Of a DNA stretch of 64,000 nucleotides, positions 42,121-51,744 are shown piece by piece. The stretch covers positions 6,021,501 through 6,085,500 of the forward strand of contig NZ_CP053564.1 of NCBI RefSeq assembly GCF_013155125.1. Direction: 5' to 3'. The notes under the pieces are model-generated. The model was not told the DNA's origin and searched no databases. It saw nothing but the letters and a program-made list of their open reading frames with translations. Within the stretch, counting starts at the first letter, position 1, and every line of letters begins with the position of its first letter. A program made the translations under genes and the position numbers. This stretch comes from Pseudonocardia broussonetiae (lineage in GTDB: Bacteria > Actinomycetota > Actinomycetes > Mycobacteriales > Pseudonocardiaceae).

Positions 42121-42150
42121 TTGACAACGCCGCACCGGTCGACCTACTTT
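42121..42150 (+). promoter_or_regulatory. Strong vegetative-type promoter of the LLM/acyl-CoA operon
   Basis: TTGACA (42121-42126) is a perfect -35; TACTTT (42145-42150) follows after 18 bp. The start codon at 42207 is about 50 bases beyond the expected transcription start, behind a GAGAGG ribosome site. GTTGACAAC (42120-42128), an inverted repeat covering the -35, resembles GTTGGACAAC before the monooxygenase operon. Confidence 0.6.
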
Positions 42151-42206
42151 CAGTCCCCGACGCCCCTCCGCCGGAGCGCGTGTCCCCACGACCGAGAGGC
42201 CCGACG

Positions 42207-43181
42207 ATGAAGCTGGGATGCTCGTTCGCCACGTCCCTGGAGACCCCCGAGCACATCCGCATCGCGGAGCAGCTCGGCTACGAGAGGGCGCTCTGCTACG
42301 ACTCGCCCGCGCTCTACCCCGACGTCTGGATGGTGCTGGACCGGGCCGCGCGGCTGACCGAGCGGATCGTGCTCGGCCCCGGCGTCCTGATCCCGAGCCT
42401 GCGCCACCCGATGGTCACGGCCTCGGCCATCACCACCCTCGTCGACGCCGCCGGCCCGGACCGCGTGCTCGTGGGCGTCGGCAGCGGCTTCACCGGGCGC
42501 CTCGCCATGGGCCGGCCGCCCGTGCCGTGGGCGGAGGTCGAGCACTACACGCGGGTCGTGCAGGCCCTCCTGCGCGGCGAGCAGGTGGAGTGGGAGGGCG
42601 CGGTCATCCAGCTCATCCAGCCCGACGAGCGGTTCGGCCCGGCCCTGCCGGTCTCGGTGCCGTGGGCCGTCGCCGGTGAGGGCCCCAAGGGCACCCGCGT
42701 CGCGAGGGACCTCGGGGCGGACCTGTTCCGGATCACCGTCCCCGAACCGGACTTCGGCCGGCAGACGATGATGGTCATCGGCACCGTGCTCGACGACGGG
42801 GAGGACCCGGGATCCGAACGGGTGCTCGACGCGGCGGGTCACGCCGCCGCGCTCTACCTGCACTGGGCCGTCGAGCACGGCGTGATCGACGAGCTGCTCG
42901 GCGAGGGCGGGCACGTCTGGGCCGCGGCGTACGACGGCGTCCCCGAGAACGTCCGGCACATCGCCCTGCACGACCGCCACGTGGTCGGCGTCAACGACAT
43001 CGACCGGCCCTTCGTCACCCGCGAGGTGATGGTCGGCTCCGGCGTCGCGCTCACCCGTGACCAGTGGCGGGACCGCCTCGCCGAGCTGGAGAAGGGCGGG
43101 TGCGAGCACGTCCACTTCCAGCCCGCCGGGCGCGACATCCCCCGCGAGCTCGAGGCGTTCGCCGCCGCCTACCACCGCTGA
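42207..43181 (+). CDS. LLM-class (luciferase-like) flavin-dependent oxidoreductase, 324 aa
   Basis: A TIM-barrel F420- or FMN-dependent enzyme: MKLGCSFATSLETPEHIRIAEQLGYE at the start (read in parts), LGPGVLIPSLRHPMVTASAIT and VLVGVGSGFTGRLAMG are typical of the family. The start at 42207 follows a good promoter and ribosome site. It is the first gene of a six-gene unit with an enoyl-CoA hydratase, two acyl-CoA dehydrogenases, a CoA ligase and an SMP-30-like protein. It could oxidise a ketone or aldehyde (Baeyer-Villiger-like) or reduce an enone with F420; cofactor choice cannot be read. Confidence 0.82.
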   Translation: MKLGCSFATSLETPEHIRIAEQLGYERALCYDSPALYPDVWMVLDRAARLTERIVLGPGVLIPSLRHPMVTASAITTLVDAAGPDRVLVGVGSGFTGRLAMGRPPVPWAEVEHYTRVVQALLRGEQVEWEGAVIQLIQPDERFGPALPVSVPWAVAGEGPKGTRVARDLGADLFRITVPEPDFGRQTMMVIGTVLDDGEDPGSERVLDAAGHAAALYLHWAVEHGVIDELLGEGGHVWAAAYDGVPENVRHIALHDRHVVGVNDIDRPFVTREVMVGSGVALTRDQWRDRLAELEKGGCEHVHFQPAGRDIPRELEAFAAAYHR

Positions 43182-43198
43182 CCCGAGGAGAACCGCGC

Positions 43199-43972
43199 AT
43201 GGACGACCTGCAGCTCATCGAGTGGCACGAGGACGGCCCGATCGCCACCGCGTGGCTGGACCGGCCCCCGGTCAACGCCACCGACCACCAGCTCTACAGC
43301 GAGATCCGCACGTTCTTCCGCACCCTGCCCGACCGGCTCACCACGGCCCGGGTCGTCGTGCTCGCGGGGCGGGGCAAGCACTTCTGCGCGGGCAACGACC
43401 TCGCCGAGTTCCAGACGCTCGACCCGGACAACGCGCCGGAGCGGCTGCAGCTGGCCCGGGAGGCGTTCTGGGCGATCTACGACTCGCCCTACCCGGTCAT
43501 CGCCGCGGTCCACGGGGTCGCCGTCGGGTCCGGCCTCGCGATCGCGGCCTCGTGCGACCTCGTCGTCGCCGCGGAGGGCGCCCGGTTCGCCACGCCCGAG
43601 GTCAACGTCGGGGTGCTGGGCGGCGCGAAGCACCTCTCCCGGCTGGTGCCCCAGGGGATGGTGCGGCTGATGCACTACACCGGCGACCTCTACCCCGCCG
43701 AGCAGCTCCTGCCCTACGGCGGGATCGTCGAGATCGTCCCGCCCGAGCAGCTGCTCGACGCGGCGCAGGAGCTGGCGCGGTCCATCGCCCGCCACAGCCC
43801 GGTCACGCTGCGCCTGGCCAAGCGCAGCCTCAACGGCATCGAGTACGCCGACCTCAAGTCCGGCTACGAGTTCGAGCAGGGCCTGACCCGCGAGCTGTCG
43901 GGCCACGCGGACTCGAAGGAGGCCGTCAACGCCTTCCTCGACCGCCGCACCCCCGTCTACACGGGACGGTGA
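43199..43972 (+). CDS. Enoyl-CoA hydratase/isomerase family protein, 257 aa
   Basis: Crotonase fold: LAGRGKHFCAGNDLAEFQ holds the first oxyanion loop, and AAVHGVAVGSGLAIAASCDLVVAAEGARFATPEVNVGVLGG (read in parts) the second oxyanion-hole and catalytic region. The position of the classical first catalytic Glu is Val-Ala here and the second is Glu in TPEVNVG, so dehydration/hydration may be modified, as in several hydrolase or isomerase members. A GAGGAG ribosome site precedes the ATG. It adds water to or isomerises a CoA ester in the same operon. Confidence 0.82.
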   Translation: MDDLQLIEWHEDGPIATAWLDRPPVNATDHQLYSEIRTFFRTLPDRLTTARVVVLAGRGKHFCAGNDLAEFQTLDPDNAPERLQLAREAFWAIYDSPYPVIAAVHGVAVGSGLAIAASCDLVVAAEGARFATPEVNVGVLGGAKHLSRLVPQGMVRLMHYTGDLYPAEQLLPYGGIVEIVPPEQLLDAAQELARSIARHSPVTLRLAKRSLNGIEYADLKSGYEFEQGLTRELSGHADSKEAVNAFLDRRTPVYTGR

Positions 43973-45123
43973 GCGCCGTGACGCAGGAGTCCCCCGAGGC
44001 GTTCCGCGCCCGCGTCCGGTCCTGGCTCGCCGGTACCGAGATCCCCACGGTCCCCGCCGATCCCGACGGCCGGTTCGCCGTGCTGCGGCGGTGGCAGCGG
44101 ACGCTGTTCGACGGCGGGTGGGCCGGGCTCGCCTGGTCCCGGGAGGCGGGCGGCCAGGCGCTCACCCACGCCCACCAGCTGGTCTTCGACGAGGAGCTCG
44201 TCCGCGCGCGGGCCCCGCAGCCCGTCGGCCTGATCGGGCTGGAGGTCGTCGGCCCGTCGATCGACCGCTACGGGACCGACCGGCAGCGCCGGGAGCTGCT
44301 CCCGCGGCTCCTGTCGGGCGACGACATCTGGTGCCAGGGCTTCTCCGAGCCCGAGGCCGGGTCCGACCTGGCCTCGCTCCGCACGCGGGCCGTGGTCGAC
44401 GGCGACGACTTCGTGGTCTCCGGCCAGAAGATCTGGACGAGCTGGGCGCACGAGGCGCAGTGGTGCGCGCTGCTGGTCCGCACCGATCCCGCGGTGCGCA
44501 AGCAGGCCGGCATCAGCTACCTGCTCGTCGACATGGCGAGTCCCGGGATCACCACCCGGCCCATCCGGCAGATGACCGGCGACGAGGAGTTCTGCGAGGT
44601 CTTCCTCGACGAGGTGCGGGTGCCGCGGGGCAACCTGCTGGGCGGCCTGAACGACGGGTGGGCCATCGCCACGCACACGCTCGGCAGCGAGCGCTCGGGT
44701 GCCAACCTGCGCCGCCGCGTCGAGCTGGAGGTCGCCCTCGACGACGCCGTCGCCGCGCTGCGCGCGCACGGCGGGGTCGGCGACCGGGCGCGGGCCGCGG
44801 TCGGCCGGGCGCACGTCGCGATGCGCGTCCTCGACGCCCAGACGCGGCAGACCGCGGCCCGGCTCGTCGCCGGCGTCGGGCCGACGCCGGCCGACTCGGT
44901 CGACAAGCTCGTCCTCAACGACGTGGAGCAGACCGTCTTCGCCGAGATCGCCGGGCTGCTCGGCGCCCTGCGCGCGGTGCCGGGCGCGAGCCCGTCCGGA
45001 CTGCGGTCGGGGCACTGGGCGCACGAGCACCTCTACTCCCGCGCCGCGTCCATCTACGGCGGGTCCGCGCAGGTCCAGCGCACCATCGTCGCCCAACGAC
45101 TCCTGGAGCTCCCCCGTGGCTGA
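43969..45123 (+). CDS. Acyl-CoA dehydrogenase, 384 aa (first of pair)
   Basis: FAD-linked ACAD: the middle domain carries CQGFSEPEAGSDLASLRTRA and GQKIWTSWAH, and the C-terminal helical domain ends with RAASIYGGSAQVQRTIVAQRLL, the family signature. GTG at 43969 overlaps the hydratase stop (GTGA); a GTG at 43978 is an alternative. A clear catalytic Glu cannot be placed with certainty. Paired with the shorter ACAD that follows, it resembles the heteromeric acyl-CoA dehydrogenases that act on bulky alicyclic or steroid-like substrates in actinomycetes. Confidence 0.88.
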   Translation: MSAVTQESPEAFRARVRSWLAGTEIPTVPADPDGRFAVLRRWQRTLFDGGWAGLAWSREAGGQALTHAHQLVFDEELVRARAPQPVGLIGLEVVGPSIDRYGTDRQRRELLPRLLSGDDIWCQGFSEPEAGSDLASLRTRAVVDGDDFVVSGQKIWTSWAHEAQWCALLVRTDPAVRKQAGISYLLVDMASPGITTRPIRQMTGDEEFCEVFLDEVRVPRGNLLGGLNDGWAIATHTLGSERSGANLRRRVELEVALDDAVAALRAHGGVGDRARAAVGRAHVAMRVLDAQTRQTAARLVAGVGPTPADSVDKLVLNDVEQTVFAEIAGLLGALRAVPGASPSGLRSGHWAHEHLYSRAASIYGGSAQVQRTIVAQRLLELPRG

Positions 45124-46152
45124 GCAGCACGAGTACGCCACCGCGGTGGACGACTACCTCACCCGCGCCTACGACGGCGACCGCCGCCGCGCGCTGCTCG
45201 ACCACGGCGGCTGGGACCCGGGCCTCGCCGCCGAGGCGGCCGACCTGGGCTGGTACGCGCTCGCCGTGCCGGAGGACCGGGGCGGCCTCGGGGCGTCGCT
45301 GTCGGACCTCGGTGCGGTCTTCGAGCAGTACGGGCGGCACCTGGTGATCGGCCCGCAGCTGGAGAACAGCCTGCTCCCGGCCCTGGTGGAGGGCGTCGAG
45401 GCGGACGGGAAAGGGGTGCCGGCCGCGCTGGTCGACCCCGGTGCAGGTGACGGCTCGGGTGACCTCGGGACCGTCGCGCTGACCGGGGAGCGGCTCACCG
45501 GCAGCGTCGGCGCCGTCCGGTTCGCGGCGCAGGCGGACCGGTTCGTGGTGCTGGCCGGGGAGGCGGTCTGCCTGGTCGACGCGGTCGCACCGGGGGTGCA
45601 CGTCGAGGCCCTCGACAGCGCCGACCCGGCGACGGCGTTCGCCCGCGTCGAGCTCGACGCGGTCGTCCCCGACCGGGTCCTCACCGGCGACGGGCGCGTC
45701 CCCGCATTGAGCGCCTGGGCCCGGCTGCTGCTCGCGTGCGAGCTCAGCGGTCTGGCCCGGGGCGCCCTGGAGCGCACCGTCGAGCACGTCGGGCAGCGCG
45801 AGCAGTTCGGCCGCCCCATCGGCAGCTTCCAGGCCGTGCAGCACATCGCCGCCGATATGCACGCGCGGTCGACGGGGCTGCACAACCTGTGCCTGGCCGC
45901 CGTCGCCGACGCCGCCGGGGCGTCGCCCGCCGAGCTGGACCTCCTCGCCTGGACCGCCAAGGCGCACGCCGCCGAGGCCGCGGTCGCGGTGTGCGAGGAC
46001 GCGATCCAGCTGCACGGCGGCATGGGCTTCACCACCGAGAGCGACGTGAGCTGGTACTACCGGCGCGCCCTGGCGCTGCGCGGCTGGTACGGCGACGAGG
46101 TCGAGCTCCGGCAGCGGGTCGGGGCAGCCCTCCTGGACGGCGGGAGGCGGAC

Positions 46153-46156
<4 letters not shown>
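45116..46156 (+). CDS. Acyl-CoA dehydrogenase-like protein, 346 aa (second of pair)
   Basis: A shorter ACAD with GWYALAVPEDRGGLG at the start, ALERTVEHVGQREQFGRPIGSFQAVQH (read in parts) and EDAIQLHGGMGFTTESDVSWYYRR near the end. The usual middle beta-domain motif (QxxxTEPxAGSD) is missing, which is typical of the second chain of heterotetrameric acyl-CoA dehydrogenases. GTG at 45116 overlaps the first chain by eight bases. Joint function of the pair is inferred from this arrangement. Confidence 0.85.
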
Positions 46157-47747
<1,591 letters not shown>

Positions 47748-47751
<4 letters not shown>

Positions 47752-48611
47752 CGCAGCACACCCCGACCGGGTTCGCCTCCGGCCACCGGTTCCTCGAGTC
47801 CCTGCGCTGGCACGACGCCAGGCTCTGGGCCAGCGACTTCTTCAGCGGCAAGGTGCTGACCTTCGACGCGGACGGGCACGCCACGACCGTCACCGAGGTC
47901 CCGGGGGCGCCCTCGGGCCTCGGCTTCCTGCCCGACGGGTCGACGCTCGTGGTCTCGCAGGCCGACGCCACCGTGCAGCGGATCGGCGCCGACGGCGCCC
48001 TCAGCACCTACGCCGACTTCAGCGACATCGCCGGCGGCCCCGGCAACGACCTCCTCGTCACCGCCGCCGGGCACGCCTACGTCGGCAACTTCGGCTTCGC
48101 CGTCGGCACCGAGGACCCCCGGCCCACGGCGCTCGCGCACATCGACCCCGAGGGGAAGGTCCACCGCGTCGAGGGCGACGTCCTCTTCCCGAACGGCATG
48201 GCGCTCGCGCCCGGCGGGGTCCTGCTGCTGGCCGAGACGTTCCTGCACCGGATCACCGCCTTCGACGTCGCGGCCGACGGGTCGCTGTCGCGCCCGCGCG
48301 CCTGGGCCCAGCTCGCGGACGGCTTCATGCCCGACGGCATCGCGCTGGACGACGAGGGCGGCGTGTGGTTCGGCAACGCGCTCACCACGGGCGACGACGC
48401 CGGCTTCTACCGCGTCGTCGAGGGCGGCGAGCTCACCGACAAGGTCCCCGTCACCGGCGCGCAGGCGATCTCCTGCGCGTTCGGCGACGACGACCTCGGC
48501 ACGCTCTACATGGCCTGCAACGCCACCACGCTGGAGGACTTCGTCCAGGGGCGGTCGACGGCCGTCGTCACCACCGCCCGGGTGGGGCGCACGGGCTCGC
48601 CCGCCGCCTGA
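47748..48611 (+). CDS. SMP-30/gluconolactonase-like beta-propeller protein, 287 aa
   Basis: A six-bladed propeller of the SMP-30 type: FLESLRWHDARLWASDFFSG at the start (Glu is a metal ligand of the family), VLFPNGMALAPG (metal Asn) and GFMPDGIALDDEGGVW (metal Asp). Such proteins hydrolyse lactones or organophosphate-like esters. The ATG at 47748 overlaps the ligase stop by four bases. Lactone opening would fit a Baeyer-Villiger-like product of the LLM enzyme, an inference. Confidence 0.85.
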
Positions 48612-48617
48612 GGTCCC

Positions 48618-48669
48618 GCCGTGGTCTCCCTCGCTAGGATGCCGGCGCAGGGCGAGAGGAGACCACGGC
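48618..48669 (+). promoter_or_regulatory. Long inverted repeat ending at the start codon of the two-TetR regulator
   Basis: Arm 1 is GCCGTGGTCTCC followed by CTCGC (48618-48634); arm 2 is GCGAG, one extra A, and GGAGACCACGGC (48652-48669). The 17-bp stem surrounds a 17-base loop and abuts the ATG at 48670. Arm 2 contains the GAGAGGAG ribosome site, and the loop contains TAGGAT (48635-48640), a fair -10 box. It can act as a large operator for the encoded regulator, as a hairpin that hides its ribosome site, or as a stop for the operon ending at 48611. Confidence 0.7.
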
Positions 48670-49872
48670 ATGGACGCTGCCCCGGCAGGGTCGCTGCCCC
48701 CACCCCGCACCCGCCCCCGGCACCGCCGCGCCGAGATCGCCCGCAACGCGGGCGAGCTGTTCAGCGTCCGCGGCTTCCACGCCGTGCGCATGGACGACAT
48801 CGCCGAGGCCAGCGGCATCACCGCCCGGGCGCTCTACCGCCACTACGACAACAAGCAGGCCCTCCTCGCGCACGTCGTGCGGGAGGACCAGCAGCACGTC
48901 ATCGACGTCATCACCGAGCTGGGGGCGAAGCCGACGGGCGCGGACGACGTCGAGGCCCGCCTCGTGGCGCTCACCGCGGCCGCGCTCGACAGCCGCCGGC
49001 TGTCCCTGCTCTGGCAGCGCGAGGCCCGCCACCTGGCGGTCGACGACTTCCGCCTGGTCCGGCGGCGGACGCGGTGGATCGCCGAGCAGCTCGAGGAGCT
49101 CGTCGTGCGCGCCACGCGGGGCGACCTCGCCCCCGAGACTGCCGACATCCGCAGCTGGGTCACCGTCAGCATCATCTCCGGGCCCGGGTTCTACGACAGC
49201 GCGCTGCCCCACCCCCGCCTCACCCAGGAGCTGGCCGAGGCGAGCCAGCGGGTGATCGCCGCCCCCGCGGCCGTCGCACCGGACGGGCCGGTGTACGAGG
49301 CCGGCCGGGAGCCGAACGCGCGTCGCGAGCAGCTGCTGCACGTGGCGGCCCGCGAGTTCCGCGCCAAGGGCTTCGCCGGGGTCAGCATCGACGACATCGG
49401 CGCCGGGCTCGGCATCGTCGGCCCCGCCCTCTACCGGTACTTCGACACCAAGGCCGACATCCTCGTCGCCGCCGTCGGCCGCTTCCACGAGTGGCTCGCG
49501 CTGGAGGCGGACCGCGCCATGCGCACCCCCTGCCCCGACGAGGAGGTGCTCGGCCTGCTGGTCGAGGGCTACGTCCGCGTCGCCCGCGAGGCCACCGACC
49601 TGCTCGCCGTCTGGCTCACCGAGCGGCTCTACCTGCCCGACGCCGCCCGGGAGCGCATCGACCGCATCCAGGCCGACTACGTCGCGGAGTGGCAGCGCTG
49701 GCTCTCCGTCGCCCGGCCCGACCTGCCCGACGCCCTCGCGGCCACCCTGGTGAAGACGGCGAAGACCGCCGTCGACGACTGCGTGCGGATCCCCCACCTG
49801 CGCCGCTACCCGGTCCTCACCGCCGAGCTCACCCGCGCGGCCCGGGCCGTGCTCGGTCTCCCGGTGGCGTGA
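48670..49872 (+). CDS. Regulator with two tandem TetR domains, 400 aa
   Basis: Two complete TetR DNA-binding domains lie in one chain: residues about 20-66 (LFSVRGFHAVRMDDIAEASG, then ALYRHYDNKQALL) and about 217-265 (FRAKGFAGVSIDDIGAGLG, then ALYRYFDTKADIL). Each is followed by a helical domain. A single chain could bind DNA as an internal pseudo-dimer. The 52-bp inverted repeat at its start codon is the obvious site for auto-control. It follows the acyl-CoA operon by 58 bp and probably regulates it, by analogy with TetR-type regulators of acyl-CoA pathways. Confidence 0.88.
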   Translation: MDAAPAGSLPPPRTRPRHRRAEIARNAGELFSVRGFHAVRMDDIAEASGITARALYRHYDNKQALLAHVVREDQQHVIDVITELGAKPTGADDVEARLVALTAAALDSRRLSLLWQREARHLAVDDFRLVRRRTRWIAEQLEELVVRATRGDLAPETADIRSWVTVSIISGPGFYDSALPHPRLTQELAEASQRVIAAPAAVAPDGPVYEAGREPNARREQLLHVAAREFRAKGFAGVSIDDIGAGLGIVGPALYRYFDTKADILVAAVGRFHEWLALEADRAMRTPCPDEEVLGLLVEGYVRVAREATDLLAVWLTERLYLPDAARERIDRIQADYVAEWQRWLSVARPDLPDALAATLVKTAKTAVDDCVRIPHLRRYPVLTAELTRAARAVLGLPVA

Positions 49873-49882
49873 CCGGCCGGGG

Positions 49883-50248
49883 TCACCCGGCGGGAACGGT
49901 GGGCTGCAGGACCGACTCGAGCAGCGCCTCGGCCCGCAGGTGCGCCCCGGCCCGGTACTCGGGGTCCCGGACCATGTCCACGAACGCCTGCCGGCTCGGG
50001 TAGCGCACGAGCGCGACCGTGTCCCAGGCCTGCCCCTCGTCGGCGACCAGCGCGCGTCCGCCGTCGCCGAGGTAGACGACCTCCAGGCCGTAGCGCTGGT
50101 GGACGCCCGCGCGGAGGTGCTCGACGTAGCGCCGGTAGCTCTCCCGCCCGCCGTCCGGCCGGAAGCGGAGCAGGTTCAGCATGACCACCGGACCCTCGGG
50201 AGCCTCCCCCGCGAGCGCGTCCAGGGCGGCCTCGTCGATCTCGATCAT
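49883..50248 (-). CDS. DUF1330-type small protein, 121 aa
   Basis: A ferredoxin-like small protein with PVVMLNLLRFRPDGGRESYRRYVEHL (read in parts) and YPSRQAFVDMVRDPEYRAGAHLRAEAL; the pattern of a conserved R after LLRF and of PEY near the end matches DUF1330-like proteins, whose function is unknown. It converges with the two-TetR gene. The ATG at 50248 is used; upstream in-frame codons lie in the region of the divergent small gene. Confidence 0.7.
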   Translation of the reverse strand: MIEIDEAALDALAGEAPEGPVVMLNLLRFRPDGGRESYRRYVEHLRAGVHQRYGLEVVYLGDGGRALVADEGQAWDTVALVRYPSRQAFVDMVRDPEYRAGAHLRAEALLESVLQPTVPAG

Positions 50249-50348
50249 CGTCTCTCCTCGTTCCTCAGGTTCCGTCCCACCGTCACATACTTGCAGGTGT
50301 GCACGCAAGTACGATTGCTTTCCGGGTGGGGTGGAGGAGGATGGGCGG

Positions 50349-50498
50349 GTGACCCCCGGCCTGCTCGTCCAGCTCGTGCTGGCGACGTCCGTGCTCACCG
50401 TCGGCGTCATGCTGGCTGCGGTGGGGGCCCTGCTGCCCGGGGTGGCCTGCTGCCTCGGCGCCGGCGCCTGGCTCGTCCGGTCCCTGCGCCGCCTGTAG
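50349..50498 (+). CDS. Small membrane protein, 49 aa
   Basis: Starts at GTG behind a GGAGGA ribosome site (about 50334-50340). The chain is almost entirely hydrophobic, with two possible helices (LLVQLVLATSVLTVGVMLA and ALLPGVACCLGAGAWL) joined by few residues, and a basic tail. I do not recognise it. It borders the repeat array. Short length keeps certainty low. Confidence 0.5.
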   Translation: MTPGLLVQLVLATSVLTVGVMLAAVGALLPGVACCLGAGAWLVRSLRRL

Positions 50499-50552
50499 CG
50501 GAGCAGGCCCTCTGTCACGATCACCACGTCAGGTACTCGGCACGTACGGCCT

Positions 50553-51664
50553 TGATCGCCGAAACCGCACCACCACGGTCCCCCGCGGGACCCTCAGGTC
50601 ACACTCCCGGCGATCACTGGCGGGTGATCGGCGAAACCGCACCGCCACGGTCCCGCCGACGTCCGTCACGGCGCACTCCCGGCGATCAAGGCCGGATGGT
50701 GCGGGGCGGGGCCGGCCCTGCCGCGGCCGCGCCGGCTGCGCCGACGACCCGGGCGTGGCCGGCGGTGATCACCGGGACCGCACCGCCACGGCCCCGCCGA
50801 CGACCCTCACGGTGCCCTCCCCCGATCAAGGCCGGATGGTGCGGGGCGCAACCGGCCCTGCTGCGGCCACCCAAGCTGCGCCGACGACCCGGGCATCGCT
50901 GATCGCCGGGACCGCACCACCACGGCCCCACCAACGACCCCCACGTCACACTCCCGGCGACACCCGCCAGTGATCGTCGAAACCGCACCGCCACGGTCCC
51001 ACCAACGACCCTGGCGGTGCACTCCCGCCGATCAAGGCCGGATGGTGCGGCGGCGGAGCCGGCCCCTGCTGCGGCCGCCCCGGCTGCGCTGCCCCGGCTG
51101 CCCTGCCCCGGCTGCGAGGACGGCCCGGGTGCGGCAGGCGGTGATCACCGGAACCGCACCGCCACGGCCCCTCCGACGACCCTCACGTCACACTCACGGC
51201 GATCACCCGCCAGTGATCGTCTAAACCGCACCGCCACGGTCCCTCCGACGACCCTCACGGTGCACTCCCAGCGATCAAGGCCGGATGGTGCGCGGAGCCG
51301 GCCCCTGCCGCAGCCGCCCTTGATCATCGCCGGCCGCACCTCACGGTCGTCACCACAGCCGTGAGGTGCGGCGGAGAGAGATCTCGACGCCCGTGATCGC
51401 CGAAACCGCACCACCACGATCCCGCCGACGACCCTGGCGGTGCACTCCTGGCGATCAAGGCGTGATGGTGCGGGGCGGAGCCGGTCCTGCTGCGGCCGCC
51501 CCGGCTGCGCCGACGACCCGGGCGTGGGTGATCGGCAGAACCGCACCACCACGGCCCCTCCGACGACCCCCACGTCACACTCCCGGCGATCACCCGGCGG
51601 TGATCGGCAGAACCGCACCGCCACCGCCCCTCCGACGACCCTCACGCCACACTCCCGGCGATCA
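50553..51664 (+). repeat. Array of ten 64-bp inverted-end elements with a second repeated spacer
   Basis: The gene-free stretch 50499-51744 is mostly this array. Ten direct copies start near 50553, 50625, 50766, 50900, 50971, 51142, 51214, 51394, 51529 and 51601, each about 63-64 bp (copy four has a degraded right end). The consensus begins TGATCGCCG and ends CGGCGATCA, nine-base inverted ends, around ACCGCACCACCACGGTC and CACGTCACACTC segments. Pairs alternate with a GC-rich second unit starting AAGGCCGGATGGTGCGG and ending GACGACCCGGGCG. No transposase is seen. The elements look like a miniature mosaic repeat of the REP/BIME or MITE type. Confidence 0.85.
51334..51371 (+). terminator. Perfect 13-bp hairpin inside the repeat array (possible terminator)
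   Basis: CCGCACCTCACGG (51334-51346) and CCGTGAGGTGCGG (51359-51371) form a perfect stem with a 12-base loop. There is no T-run on either side, so rho-independent termination is not typical, but GC-rich actinomycete hairpins can end transcripts without one. It interrupts the array between elements seven and eight. Confidence 0.35.
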
Positions 51665-51744
51665 CCGAGGCCCCCCGCACCACCCAGCCTTGATCACCGC
51701 CCCCACAGTCCGCGCCGCAACCGCGAGGCGCAGCGCGGTCCCGG

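Noticed and set aside
50553..51664. CRISPR array
   Set aside because: The intervening segments are themselves repeats, spacing is irregular, repeats are 64 bp and degenerate, and no cas gene is near.
50500..51744. Overlapping open frames on both strands in the repeat array, with repeated peptides
   Set aside because: They arise from the 64-bp repeats, lack ribosome sites and have no recognisable domain.
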